Under the pieces are notes generated by a model. The model worked only from the letters and a program-made list of their open reading frames with translations, was not told the DNA's origin and made no database searches. Source: Pomphorhynchus laevis (Eukaryota; Acanthocephala; Palaeacanthocephala; Echinorhynchida; Pomphorhynchidae). From it: DNA of 64,000 nucleotides. This document shows, one piece after another, positions 39,301-53,580 of this stretch (the first letter of the stretch is position 1; every line of letters begins with the position of its first letter). Made by a program: the position numbers and the translations under genes. Location of the stretch: positions 81,416 through 145,415 of the forward strand of contig WNNJ02000022.1 of the NCBI GenBank assembly GCA_012934845.2. The letters are read 5' to 3'.

Positions 39301-42300
39301 TAAACGGACATGAGAAATACATAAATCTGTTATATTATAAAATTATAAATTAATTTATAATTTTGATGTAATAATATATTAAATAACGTATTCTTATTTT
39401 AAAATATTGACGGAGGATTAATAAAACACAATTTGCTTCGTCATTTGACTACCAGTTAATAAACGGACATGAGAAATACATAAATCTGTAATATTATAAA
39501 ATTATAAAATAATTTATAATTATGATGTGACAATATATTAAATAACGTATTACAATTTTAAAATATTGACGGAGGATCAATAAAACACAATTTGCTTCTT
39601 CATTTGACTACCTGTTAATAAACGGACATGAGAAATACATAAATCTGTTAATATTATAAAATTAAAAATTAATTTATAATTATGATGTGAATAATATATT
39701 AAAACAACGTATTACAATTTTAAAATATTGACGGAGGATCAATAAAACACAATTTGCTTCTTCATTTGACTACCTGTTAATAAACGGACATGAGAAATAC
39801 ATAAATCTGTTATATTATAAAATTATAAATTAATTTATAATTATGATGTAATAATATATTAAATAACGTATTACTTATTTTAAAATATTGACGGAGGATT
39901 AATAAAACACAATTTGCTTCGTCATTTGACTACCAGTTAATAAACGGACATGAGAAATACATAAATCTGTAATATTATAAAATTATAAAATAATTTATAA
40001 TTATGATGTGATAATATATTAAACAACGTATTACAATTTTAAAATATTGACGGAGGATTAATAAAACACAATTTGCTTCTTCATTTGACAACGTGTTTAA
40101 TAAACGGACATGAGTAATACATAAATCTGTAATATTATAAAATACAAAAATAATTTATAATTATGATGTGATAATATATTAAAATACGTATTACAATTTT
40201 AAAATATTGACGGAGGATTAATAAAACACAATTTGCTTCTTCATTTGACTACCTGTTAATAAACGGACATGAGAAATACATAAATCTGTTATATTATAAA
40301 ATTATAAATTAATTTATAATTTTGATGTAATAATATATTAAATAACGTATTCTTATTTTAAAATATTGACGGAGGATTAATAAAACACAATTTGCTTCGT
40401 CATTTGACTACCAGTTAATAAACGGACATGAGAAATACATAAATCTGTAATATTATAAAATTATAAAATAATTTATAATTATGATGTGACAATATATTAA
40501 ATAACGTATTAATATTTTAAAATATTGACGGAGGATCAATAAAACACAATTTGCTTCTTCATTTGACTACCTGTTAATAAACGGACAAGAGAAATACATA
40601 AATCTGTAATATTATAAAATTAAAAATTAATTTATAATTTTGATGTAATAATATATTAAATAACGTATTCTTATTTTTAAATATTGACGGAGGATTAATA
40701 AAACACAATTTGCTTCGTCATTTGACTACCAGTTAATAAACGGACATGAGAAATTCATAAATCTGTTATATTATAAAATTATAAATTAATTTATAATTAT
40801 GATGTAATAATATATAAAACAACGTATTACAATTTTAAAATATTGACGGAGGATCAATAAAACACAATTTGCTTCTTCATTTGACTACCTGTTAATAAAC
40901 GGACATGAGAAATACATAAATCTGTTATATTATAAAATTATAAATTAATTTATAATTTTGATGTAATAATATATTAAATAACGTATTCTTATTTTAAAAT
41001 ATTGACGGAGGATTAATAAAACACAATTTGCTTCGTCATTTGACTACCAGTTAATAAACGGACATGAGAAATACATAAATCTGTAATATTATAAAATTAT
41101 AAAATAATTTATAATTATGATGTGACAATATATTAAATAACGTATTAATATTTTAAAATATTGACGGAGGATCAATAAAACACAATTTGCTTCTTCATTT
41201 GACTACCTGTTAATAAACGGACATGAGAAATACATAAATCTGTAATATTATAAAATTATAAAAAAATTTATAATTATGATGTGATAATATATTAAATAAC
41301 GTATTACAATTTTAAAATATTGACGGAGGATCAATAAAACACAATTTGCTTCTTCATTTGACTACCTGTTAATAAACGGACATGAGAAATTCATAAAGCT
41401 GTTATATTATAAAATTAAATATTAATTTATAATTATGATGTAATAATATATAAAACAACGTATTACAATTTTAAAATATTGACGGAGGATCAATAAAACA
41501 CAATTTGCTTCTTCATTTGACTACCTGTTAATAAACGGACATGAGAAATACATAAATCTGTAATATTATAAAATTATAAAATAATTTATAATTATGATGT
41601 GATAATATATTAAATAACGTATTACAATTTTAAAATATTGACGGAGGATTAATAAAACACAATTTGCTTCTTCATTTGACTACCTGTTAATAAACGGACA
41701 TGAGAAATACATAAATCTGTAATATTATAAAATTAAAAAATAATTTATAATTATGATGTGACAATATATTAAATAACGTATTAATATTTTAAAATATTGA
41801 CGGAGGATTAATAAAACACAATTTGCTTCGTCATTTGACTACCAGTTAATAAACGGACATGAGAAATACATAAATCTGTAATATTATAAAATTATAAAAT
41901 AATTTATAATTATGATGTGACAATATATTAAATAACGTATTAATATTTTAAAATATTGACGGAGGATCAATAAAACACAATTTGCTTCTTCATTTGACTA
42001 CCTGTTAATAAACGGACATGAGAAATACATAAATCTGTAATATTATAAAATTATAAAATAATTTATAATTATGATGTGATAATATATTAAATAACGTATT
42101 ACAATTTTAAAATATTGACGGAGGATCAATAAAACACAATTTGCTTCTTCATTTGACTACCTGTTAATAAACGGACATGAGAAATACATAAATCTGTTAT
42201 ATTATAAAATTATAAATTAATTTATAATTTTGATGTAATAATATATTAAATAACGTATTCTAATTTTAAAATATTGACGGAGGATCAATAAAACACAATT

Positions 42301-45300
42301 TGCTTCTTCATTTGACTACCTGTTAATAAACGGACATGAGAAATTCATAAAGCTGTTATATTATAAAATTATAAATTAATTTATAATTATGATGTAATAA
42401 TATATAAAACAACGTATTACAATTTTAAAATATTGACGGAGGATCAATAAAACACAATTTGCTTCTTCATTTGACTACCTGTTAATAAACGGACATGAGA
42501 AATACATAAATCTGTAATATTATAAAATTACAAAATAATTTATAATTATGATGTGATAATATATTAAAAAACGTATTACAATTTTAAAATATTGACGGAG
42601 GATCAATAAAACACAATTTGCTTCTTCATTTGACTACCAGTTAATAAACTTACATGAGAAATACATAAATCGGTAATATTATAAAATTTGTAAAATAATT
42701 TATTATTATGATGTGATAATATATTAAACAACGTATTACAGTTTTAAAATATTGACAGAGGATTAATAAAACAATATTTGCTTCTTCATTTGACAACCTG
42801 TTAATAAACGGACATGAGTAATACATAAATCTGTAATATTATAAAATTAAAAAAAAATTTATAATTATGATGTGATAATATATTAAAATACGTATTACAA
42901 ATTTTAAAATATTGACGGAGGATTAATAAAACACAATTTGCTTCGTCATTTGACTACCAGTTAATAAACGGACATGAGAAATACATAAATCTGTAATATT
43001 ATAAAATTATAAAATAATTTATAATTATGATGTAATAATATATTAAATAACGTATTACAATTTTAAAATATTGACGGAGGATCAATAAAACACAATTTGC
43101 TTCTTCATTTGACTACCAGTTAATAAACTTACATGAGAAATACATAGATCGGTAATATTATAAAATTTGTAAAATAATTTATTATTAAGATGTGATAATA
43201 TATAAAACAACGTATTACAGTTTTAAAATATTGACGGAGGATTAATAAAACAATATTTGCTTCTTCATTTGACAACGTGTTTATAAACGGACATGAGTAA
43301 TACATATATCTGTAATATTATAAAATACAAAAATAATTTATAATTATGATGTGATAATATATTAAAATACGTATACCAATTTTAAAATATTGACGGAGAA
43401 TTAATAAAACACAATTTGCTTCTTCATTTGACTACCTGTTAATAAACGGACATGAGAAATACATAAATCTGTAATATTATAAAATTATAAAATAATTTAT
43501 AATTATGATGTGACAATATATTAAATAACGTATTAATATTTTAAAATATTGACGGAGGATTAATAAAACACAATTTGCTTCTTCATTTGACTACCTGTTA
43601 ATAAACGGACATGAGAAATACATAAATCTGTAATATTATAAAATTAAAAAATAATTTATAATTATGATGTGATAATATATTAAATAACGTATTACAATTT
43701 TAAAATATTGACGGAGGATCAATAAAACACAATTTGCTTCTTCATTTGACTACCTGTTAATAAACGGACATGAGAAATAAATAAATCTGTTTTATTAAAT
43801 TACAAAATAATTTATAATTATGATGTGATAATATATTAAATAACGTATTACAATTTTAAAATATTCACGGAGAATCAATAAAACACAATTTGCTTCTTCA
43901 TTTGACTACCAGTTAATAAACTTACATGAGAAATACATAGATCGGAAATATTATAAAATTACAAAATAATTTCTAAATTATGATGTGATAATATATTAAA
44001 CAACGTATTGCAATTTTAAAATATTGACGGAGGGTCAATAAAACACAATTTGCTTCTTCATTTGACTACCTGTTAATAAACAGACATGAGAAATTCACAA
44101 ATCTGTTATATTATAAAATTATAAATTAATTTATAATTTTGATGTAATAATTTATTAACAAACTTATTCTTATTTTTAAATATTGATTGAGGATTAATAA
44201 AACACAATTTGCTTAGTCATTTGACTACCAGTTAATATACGGATATGAGAAATTCATAAAGCTGTTATATTAAAAAATTATAAATTTATTTATAATTATG
44301 ATGTAATAATATATAAAACAACATATTACAATTTTAAAATATTGACGGAGGATCAATAAAACACAATTTGCTTCTTCATTTGCCAACCTGTTAATAAACG
44401 GACATGAGAAATACATAAATCTGTAATATTAAATAATTATAAAAAAATTTATAATTATGATGTGATAATATATTAAATAACGTATTACAATTTTAAAATA
44501 TTGACGGAGGATCAATAAAACACAATTTGCTTCTTCATTTGACTACCTGTTAATAAACGGATATGAGAAATTCAGAGAGCTGTTATATTATAAAATTATA
44601 AATTTATTTATAATTATGATGTAATAATATATAAAACAACGTATTACAATTTTAAAATATTGACGGAGGATCAATAAAACACAATTTGCTTCTTCATTTG
44701 ATAAACTGTTAATAAACGGACATGAGAAATAAATAAATCTGTTTTTTTAAAAAATTAAAAAATAATTTATAATTATGATGTGATAATATATTAAATAACG
44801 TATTACAATTTTAAAATATTGACGGATGAATAATAAAACACAATTTGCTTCGTCATTTGACTACCAGTTAATAAACGAACATAAGAAATACATAAATCTG
44901 TAATATTACAAAATTAAAAAATAATTTATAATTATGATGTGACGATATATTAAACAACGTTTTAATATTTTAAAATATTGACGGATGATTAATAAAACAC
45001 AATTTGCTTCTTCATTTGACTACCTGTTAATAAACGGACATGAGAAATACATAAATCTGTAATATTATAAAATTAAAAATTAATTTATTATTTCGATTTA
45101 ATAATATATTAAATAACGTATTCTTATTTTTAAATATTGACGGAGAATTAATAAAACACAATTTGCTTCTTCATTTGACTACCTGTTAATAAACGGACAT
45201 GAAAAATACATAAATCTGTAATATTACAAAATACAAAAATAATTTATAATTATGATTAGATAATATATTAAATAACGTATACCAATTTTAAAATATTGAC

Positions 45301-46000
45301 GGAGGATCAATAAAACACAATTTGCTTCTTCATTTGACTACCTAGTTAATAAACGGACATAAGAAATTCATAAATCTGTTATATTATAAAATTAAAAATT
45401 AATTTATAATTATGATCTAATAATATATAAAACAACGTATAATAAATTTAAAATATTGACGGAGGATCAATAAAACACAATTTGCTTCTTTATTTTGACT
45501 ACCTGATAATAAACGGACATGAGAAATACAAATATCTGTTATATTATAAAATTATAAATTAATTTATAATTTTGATGTAATATTATATTAAAAAACGTAT
45601 TCTTATTTTAAAATATTGACGGAGGATTAATAAAACACAATTTGCTTCGTCATTTGACTACCGGTGTTTAAACGGACATGAGAAATACATAAATCTGTAA
45701 TAATATAAAATTATACAATAATTTATAATTATGATGTGACAATATATTAAACAACGTATTAATATTTTAAAATATTGACGGAGGATTAATAAAACAATAT
45801 TTGCTTCTTCATTTGACAACGTGTTTATAAACGGACATGAGTTATACATAGATCTGTAATATTATAAAATACAAAAATAATTTATAATTATGATGTGATA
45901 ATATATTAAAATACGTATACCAATTTTAAAATATTGACGGAGAATTAATAAAACACAATTTGCTTCTTCATTTGACTACCTGTTAATAAACGGACATGAG
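39301..46000. repeat. Satellite region of interspersed monomer subtypes
   Basis: Standard monomers alternate irregularly with a second subtype: CTGTTATATT, AAATTAATTTATAATTTTG, GATGTAATAATATATTAAA, ATTCTTATTTT and then TTGCTTCGTCATTTGACTACC with CAGTTAATAAACGG. TTCGTCAT marks lie at 39437, 39918, 40396, 40714, 41032, 41827, 42942, 44849 and 45646. That is 3, 3, 2, 2, 5, 7, 12 and 5 monomers apart, so no fixed HOR is present. Other subtypes (CAATATTTGCTTCTTC with GACAACGTGTTTATAAACGG, and GGACATGAGTAATAC) are mixed in. No gene. Confidence 0.93.
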
Positions 46001-47690
46001 AAATACATAAATCTGTAATATTATAAAATTATAAAATAATTTATAATTATGATGTGATAATATATTAAAAAACGTATTACAATTTTAAAATATTGACGGA
46101 ATATTAATAAAACACAATTTGCTTCTTCATTTGACTACCTGTTAATAAACGGACATGAGAAATACATAAATCTGTAATATTATAAAATTATAAAATAATT
46201 TATAATTATGATGTGATAATATATTAAATAACGTATTACATATTTTAAAATATTGACGGAGGATTAATAAAACACAATTTGCTTCTTCATTTGACTACCT
46301 GTTAATAAACGGACATGAGAAATACATAAATCTGTAATATTATAAAATTACAAAATAATTTATAATTATGATGTGATAATATATTAAATAACGTATTACA
46401 ATTTTAAAATATTGACGGAGGATCAATAAAACACAATTTGCTTCTTCATTTGACTACCTGTTAATAAACGGACATGAGAAATACATAAATCTGTAATATT
46501 ATAAAATTATAAAATAATTTATAATTATGATGTGATAATATATTAAATAACGTATTACAATTTTAAAATATTGACGGAGGATTAATAAAACACAATTTGC
46601 TTCTTCATTTGACTACCTGTTAATAAACGGACATGAGAAATACATAAATCTGTAATATTATAAAATTATAAAATAATTTATAATTATGATGTGATAATAT
46701 ATTAAATAACGTATTACAATTTTAAAATATTGACGGAGGATCAATAAAACACAATTTGCTTCTTCATTTGACTACCTGTTAATAAACGGACATGAGAAAT
46801 ACATAAATCTGTAATATTATAAAATTACAAAATAATTTATAATTATGATGTGATAATATATTAAATAACGTATTACAATTTTAAAATATTGACGGAAGGA
46901 TTAATAAAACACAATTTGCTTCTTCATTTGACTACCTGTTAATAAACGGACATGAGAAATACATAAATCTGTAATATTATAAAATTATAAAATAATTTAT
47001 AATTATGATGTGATAATATATTAAATAACGTATTACAATTTTAAAATATTGACGGAGGATCAATAAAACACAATTTGCTTCTTCATTTGACTACCTGTTA
47101 ATAAACGGACATGAGAAATACATAAATCTGTAATATTATAAAATTATAAAATAATTTATAATTATGATGTGATAATATATTAAATAACGTATTACAATTT
47201 TAAAATATTGACGGAGGATTAATAAAACACAATTTGCTTCTTCATTTGACTACCTGTTAATAAACGGACATGAGAAATACATAAATCTGTAATATTAAAA
47301 AATTAAAAAATAATTTATAATTATGATGTGATAATATATTAAATAACGTATTACAATTTTAAAATATTGACGGAAGATTAATAAAACACAATTTGCTTCT
47401 TCATTTGACTACCTGTTAATAAACGGACATGAGAAATACATAAATCTGTAATATTATAAAATTATAAAATAATTTATAATTATGATGTGATAATATATTA
47501 AATAACGTATTAATATTTTAAAATATTGACGGAAGATCAATAAAACACAATTTGCTTCTTCATTTGACTACCTGTTAATAAACGGACATGAGAAATACAT
47601 AAATCTGTAATATTATAAAATTACAAAATAATTTATAATTATGATGTGATAATATATTAAATAACGTATTACAATTTTAAAATATTGAAC
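46001..47690. repeat. Homogeneous satellite patch
   Basis: About eleven near-consensus monomers, differing mainly at GGATTAAT/GGATCAAT and ATTATAAAAT/ATTACAAAAT sites. It is bounded on the right by an abrupt change to diverged units near 47690-47750. This is a separate small amplification of the core monomer type. No gene. Confidence 0.9.
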
Positions 47691-50600
47691 GGAGGATTAA
47701 TAAAACACAATTTGCTTCTTCATTTTACTACCCGTAAATTAACAGACATGAGAAATACAAAAACCTGTAATATTACAAAATTATAAAATAATTTATAATT
47801 ATGATGAGAGAATATATTAAATAACGTTATACAATTTTAAAATATTGACGGAGGATCAATAAAACACAATTTGCTTCTTTATTTGACTACCTGTTAATAA
47901 ACGGACATGAGAAATAAATAAATCTGTTTTTTTTTTAAATTATAAAACAATTTATAATTTTATGTGATAATATATTAAATAACGTATTACAATTCTAAAA
48001 TATTGGCTGAGGATAAATAAAACACAATTTGCTTCTTCATTTGATTACCAGTTAATAAACTTACATAAGAAATACATAGATCGGTAATATTATAGAATTT
48101 GTAAATTAATTTATTATTATGATGTGATAATATATTAAACAACGTATTACAGTTTTAAAATATTGACGGAGGATTAATAAAACAATATATGCTTCTTCAT
48201 TTGACAACCTGTTAATAAACGGACATGAGTAATACACATATCTGTAATATTACAAAATTAAAAAATAATTTATAATTATGATGTGATTATATATTAAAAT
48301 ACGTATTACAATTTTAAAATATTGACGGGAAATTAACAAAACACAATTTGCTTCGTCATTTAACTACCAGTAAACAAACAGACATGAGAAATACAAATAA
48401 CTGTAATATTATAAAATTAAAAAATAATTTATAATTATGATGTGATAATATACAATAAAAAGTATTAATATTTTTAAAAATTGACGGAGGATCAATAAAA
48501 CACAATTTACTTTTTCATTTGACTACCTGTTAATAAACATACATGAGAAATACATAAATCTGTAATATTACAAAATTATAAAATAATTTATAATTATGAT
48601 GTACAATATATTAAATAACGTATTACAATTTTAAAATATTGACGTAGGATCAGTAAAACACAATTTGCTTCTTCATTTGACAACCTGTTAAAGAGCGGAC
48701 ATGAGAAATACATACATCTGTAATATTAAAAAATTATAAAATAATTTATAATTATGATTTGATAATATCTTAAAACGCGTATTCTAATTTTAAAATATTG
48801 ACGGATAATTAATAAAACACAATTTGCTTCTTCATTTGACCACCAGTTAATAAACAGACATTTGAAATACATAAATCTGTAATATTATAAAATTATAAAA
48901 CAATTTATAATTATGATGTGATAATATATTAAAAAACGTATTAATATTTTAAAATATTGACAAAGGATCAATCAAAAACCCAATTCGCTTCTTCATTTGA
49001 CTACCTGCTAATAAACGGACAATAGAAATACATAAATCTGTAATATTATGAAATTACAATATAATTTTTAAAAATGATGTGATAGTAAATTAAAACGCGT
49101 ATTAATATTTTAAAATATTAACGGAGGATTAATAAAACACAATTTGCTTCTTCATTTGACTACCTGTTAATAAACAGACATAAGAAATACATAAATCTGT
49201 AATATTACAAAATTATAAAATAATTTATAATTATGATGTGATAATATATTAAAAACGTTATACAATTTTAAAATATTGACGGAGGATCAACAAAACACAA
49301 TTTGCTTCTTCATTTGACTACCTGTTAATAAACGGACATGAGAAAAAAGTAAATCTGTTTTTTATAATATTATAAAATATTTTATAATTATGATGTGATA
49401 ATATATTAAAAAACGTATTACAATTTTAAAATATTGACGAAGGATCAATAAAACAATTTCCTTCTTCATTTGACTACCTGTTAAAAAATAAACATGAGAA
49501 ATAAATAAATCTGTATTATCATAAAATTATAAAATAATTTATAATTATGATGTGATAATATATTAAATAAAGTATTACAATTTTAAAATATTGACAGAGG
49601 ATCAATAGAACACAATTTGCTTCTCCATTTGACTACCAGTTAATAAACTTACATGAGAAATACGTAGATCGGTAATATTATAAAATTTGTAAAATAATTT
49701 ATTATTATGATGTTATAATATATTAAACAACGTATTACAGTTTTAAAATATTGACGGAGGATTAATAAAACAATATTTGCTTCTTCATTTGACAACCTGT
49801 TAATAAACGGACATGAGTAATACATAAATCTGTAATATTATAAAATTAAAAAATTATTAATAATTATAATGTGATAATATATTAAAATACGTAATACAAT
49901 TTTAAAATATTGACGGAGGATTAATAAAACACAATTGGCTTCTTCATTTGACTACCTGTTAATAAACGGACATGAGAAATACATAAATCTGTTATATTAG
50001 AAAATAATATATTAATTTATAATTTTGATGTAATAATATATTAAACGAAGTATCCTTTTTTAAAAATATTGACAAAGGATTAACAAAAAACAATTTGCTT
50101 CGTCATTTGACTAACAGTTAATAAACGGACATGAGAAATACATAAATCTGTAATATTATAAAATAAAAAAATAATTTATAATTATGATGTAATAATATAT
50201 AAAAAACGTATTACAATTTTAAAATATTGACGGAGGATCAATAAAACACAATTCGCTTCTTCATTTGACTACCTGTTAATAAACGGACATGAGAAATACA
50301 TAGATCTGTAATATTATAAAATTATAAAATAATTTATAATTATGATGTGATAATATATTTTATAATGTATTAGTATTTTAAAATGTTGACGGAGGATTAA
50401 TAAAACACAATTTGCTTCTTCATTTGACTACCTGTTAATAATCAGACATGAGAAATACATAAATCTGTATTATCATAAAATTATAAAATAATTTATAATT
50501 GTGATGTGATAATATTTAAAATAACGTAATACAATTTTAAAATATTGACGGAGGATCAATAAAACACAATTTGCTTCTTCATTTGACTACCTGTTAATAA

Positions 50601-51000
50601 AAGGACATGATAAATACATAAATCTGATATTATAAAATTATAAAATAATTTATAATTATGTTGTGATAATATATTAAATAACTTATTAGTATTTTAAAAT
50701 GTAACGGAGGATTAATAAAACTGAATTTGCTTCTTCATTTGACTACCCGTTAATAAACAGACATGATAAATACATAAATATGTAATATTGTAAAATTTTA
50801 AAATAATTTATAATTATGTTGTGATAATATAATAAAAACCGTATTAGTATTTTTAAATGTTGACGGAGGATTAATAAAACACAATTTGCTTCTTCAGTTG
50901 ACTACCTGTAAATAAACAGACATGAGAAATACATAAATCTGTAATATTACAAAATTATAAAATAATTTCTATTTATAATGTTATAATATATTAAATAAAG
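47691..51000. repeat. Diverged satellite patch
   Basis: About 21 monomers with many substitutions and small indels (for example the run of T's near 47930, and shortened units near 50700). It includes copies of the CAGTTAATAAACTTACAT / ATTTGTAAAATAATTTATTA subtype (about 48050 and 49640) that also occurs near 42640 and 43120. No gene. Confidence 0.92.
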
Positions 51001-52850
51001 TATTCCAATTTTAAAATATTGACGGAGGATCAATAAAACACAATTTGCTTCTTCATTTGACTACCTGTTAATAAACGGACATGAGAAATACATAAATCTG
51101 TAATATTATAAAATTAAAAAATAATTTATAATTATGATGTGATAATATATTAAACAACGTATTACAATTTTAAAATATTGACGGAGAATTAATAAAACAC
51201 AATTTGCTTCTTCATTTGACTACCTGTTAATAAACGGACATGAGAAATACATAAATCTGTAATATTATAAAATTATTAAAATAATTTATAATTATGATGT
51301 GATAATATATATAATAACGTATTACAATTTTAAAATATTGACGGAGGATTAATAAAACACAATTTGCTTCTTCATTTGACTACCTGTTTATAAACGGACA
51401 TGAGAAATACATAAATCTGTAATATTATAAAATTATAAAATAATTTATAATTATGATGTGATAATATATTAAATAACGTAATTACAATTTTAAAATATTG
51501 ACGAAGGATCAATAAAACACAATTTGCTTCTTCATTTGACTACCTGTTAATAAACGGACATGAGAAATACATAAATCTGTAATATTATAAAATTATAAAA
51601 TAATTTATAATTATGATGTGATAATATATTAAACAACGTATTACAATTTTAAAATATTGACGGAGGATTAATAAAACACAATTTGCTTCTTCATTTGACT
51701 ACCTGTTAATAAACGGACATGAGAAATACATAAATCTGTAATATTATAAAATTATAAAATAATTTATAATTATGATGTGATAATATATTAAATAACGTAT
51801 TACAATTTTAAAATATTGACGGAGGATCAATAAAACACAATTTGCTTCTTCATTTGACTACCTGTTAATAAACGGACATGAGAAATACATAAATCTGTAA
51901 TATTATAAAATTATAAAATAATTTATAATTATGATGTGATAATATATTAAACAACGTATTACAATTTTAAAATATTGACGGAGGATTAATAAAACACAAT
52001 TTGCTTCTTCATTTGACTACCTGTTAATAAACGGACATGAGAAATACATAAATCTGTAATATTATAAAATTATAAAATAATTTATAATTATGATGTGATA
52101 ATATATTAAATAACGTATTAATATTTTAAAATATTGACGGAGGATCAATAAAACACAATTTGCTTCTTCATTTGACTACCTGTTAAATAAACGGACATGA
52201 GAAATACATAAATCTGTAATATTATAAAATTATAAAATAATTTATAATTATGATGTGATAATATATTAAATAACGTATTACAATTTTAAAATATTGACGG
52301 AGGATTTAATAAAACACAATTTGCTTCTTCATTTGACTACCTGTTAATAAACGGACATGAGAAATACATAAATCTGTAATATTATAAAATTATAAAATAA
52401 TTTATAATTATGATGTGATAATATATTAAATAACGTATTACAATTTTAAAATATTGACGGAGGATCAATAAAACACAATTTGCTTCTTCATTTGACTAAC
52501 CTGTTAATAAACAGACATGAAAAATACATAAATCTGTAAAATTATAAAATTATAAAATAATTTATAATTATGATGTGACAATATATTAAATAACGTATTA
52601 CAATTTTAAAATATTGACGGAGGATCAATAAAACACAATTTGCTTCTTCATTTGACTACCTGTTAATAAACGGACATGAGAAATACATAAATCTGTAATA
52701 TTATAAAATTAAAAAATAATTTATAATTATGATGTGATAATATATTAAATAACGTATTAATATTTTGAAATATTACCGGAGGATCAATAAAACACAATTT
52801 GCTTCTTCATTTGACTACCTGTTAATAAACGGACATGAGAAATACATAAA
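51001..52850. repeat. Homogeneous satellite patch with single-base insertions
   Basis: About 12 near-consensus monomers. Several carry a lone extra base relative to neighbours: AACGTAATTAC near 51475, GTTAAATAAACGG near 52184, GGATTTAATAAA near 52300 and GACTAACCTG near 52493. These look like a fusion of two alternative variants, which could be real or a consensus artefact of assembly. No gene. Confidence 0.9.
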
Positions 52851-53580
52851 TCTGTAACATTATAAAATTATAAAATATTTTATAAAGATAATGTGATAAT
52901 ATATGAAATAGCGTATTACAATTTAAAATATTGACGAAGGATCAATAAAACACAATTTGCTTCTTTATTTGACTACCTCTTAATAAACGGACATGAGAAA
53001 TACATAAATCTGTATAATAAAAAATTATAAAACATTTTATAATTATGATGTGATAATATATTAAATACCTTTTTACAATTTTAAAATATTGACGGAGGAT
53101 CAATAAAACACAATTTGCTTCTTCATTTGACTACCTGTTAATAAACGGACATGAGAAATACATAAATCTGTTATATTATAAAATTACAAATTAATTTATA
53201 ATTTTGAAGTAATAATATATTAAAAAACGTATTCTTATTTTAAAATATTGACGGAGGATTAATAAAACACAATTTGCTTCTTCATTTGACTACCGGTTTA
53301 TAAACGGACATGAGAAATATATAAATCTGTAATAATATAAAATTATACAAAAATTTATAATTATGATGTGACAATATATTAAATAACCTATAAATATTTT
53401 AAAATATTGACGTAGGATTAATAAAACAATATTAGCTTTTTCATTTGACAACGTGTTTATAAACGGACATGAGTAATACATAAATCTGTAATATTATAAA
53501 ATACAAAAATAATATATAATTATGATGTGATAATATATTAAAATAGGTATACCAATTTTAAAATATTCACGGAGAATTAA
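52851..53580. repeat. Short diverged satellite patch
   Basis: About five diverged monomers, including the GACTACCGGTTTATAAACGG and GACAACGTGTTTATAAACGG forms that also stand in the same order at 45655-45840. It is a likely block copy of that region about 7.6 kb away. No gene. Confidence 0.85.

Noticed and set aside
45658-45849. Minus-strand open frame resembling one at 53290-53481
   Set aside because: The two peptides are alike only because the DNA block is duplicated; many sister monomers carry stops.
39301-46000. A regular HOR built on the TTCGTCATTT subtype
   Set aside because: Spacing of the marks is 3, 3, 2, 2, 5, 7, 12 and 5 monomers, with no constant period.
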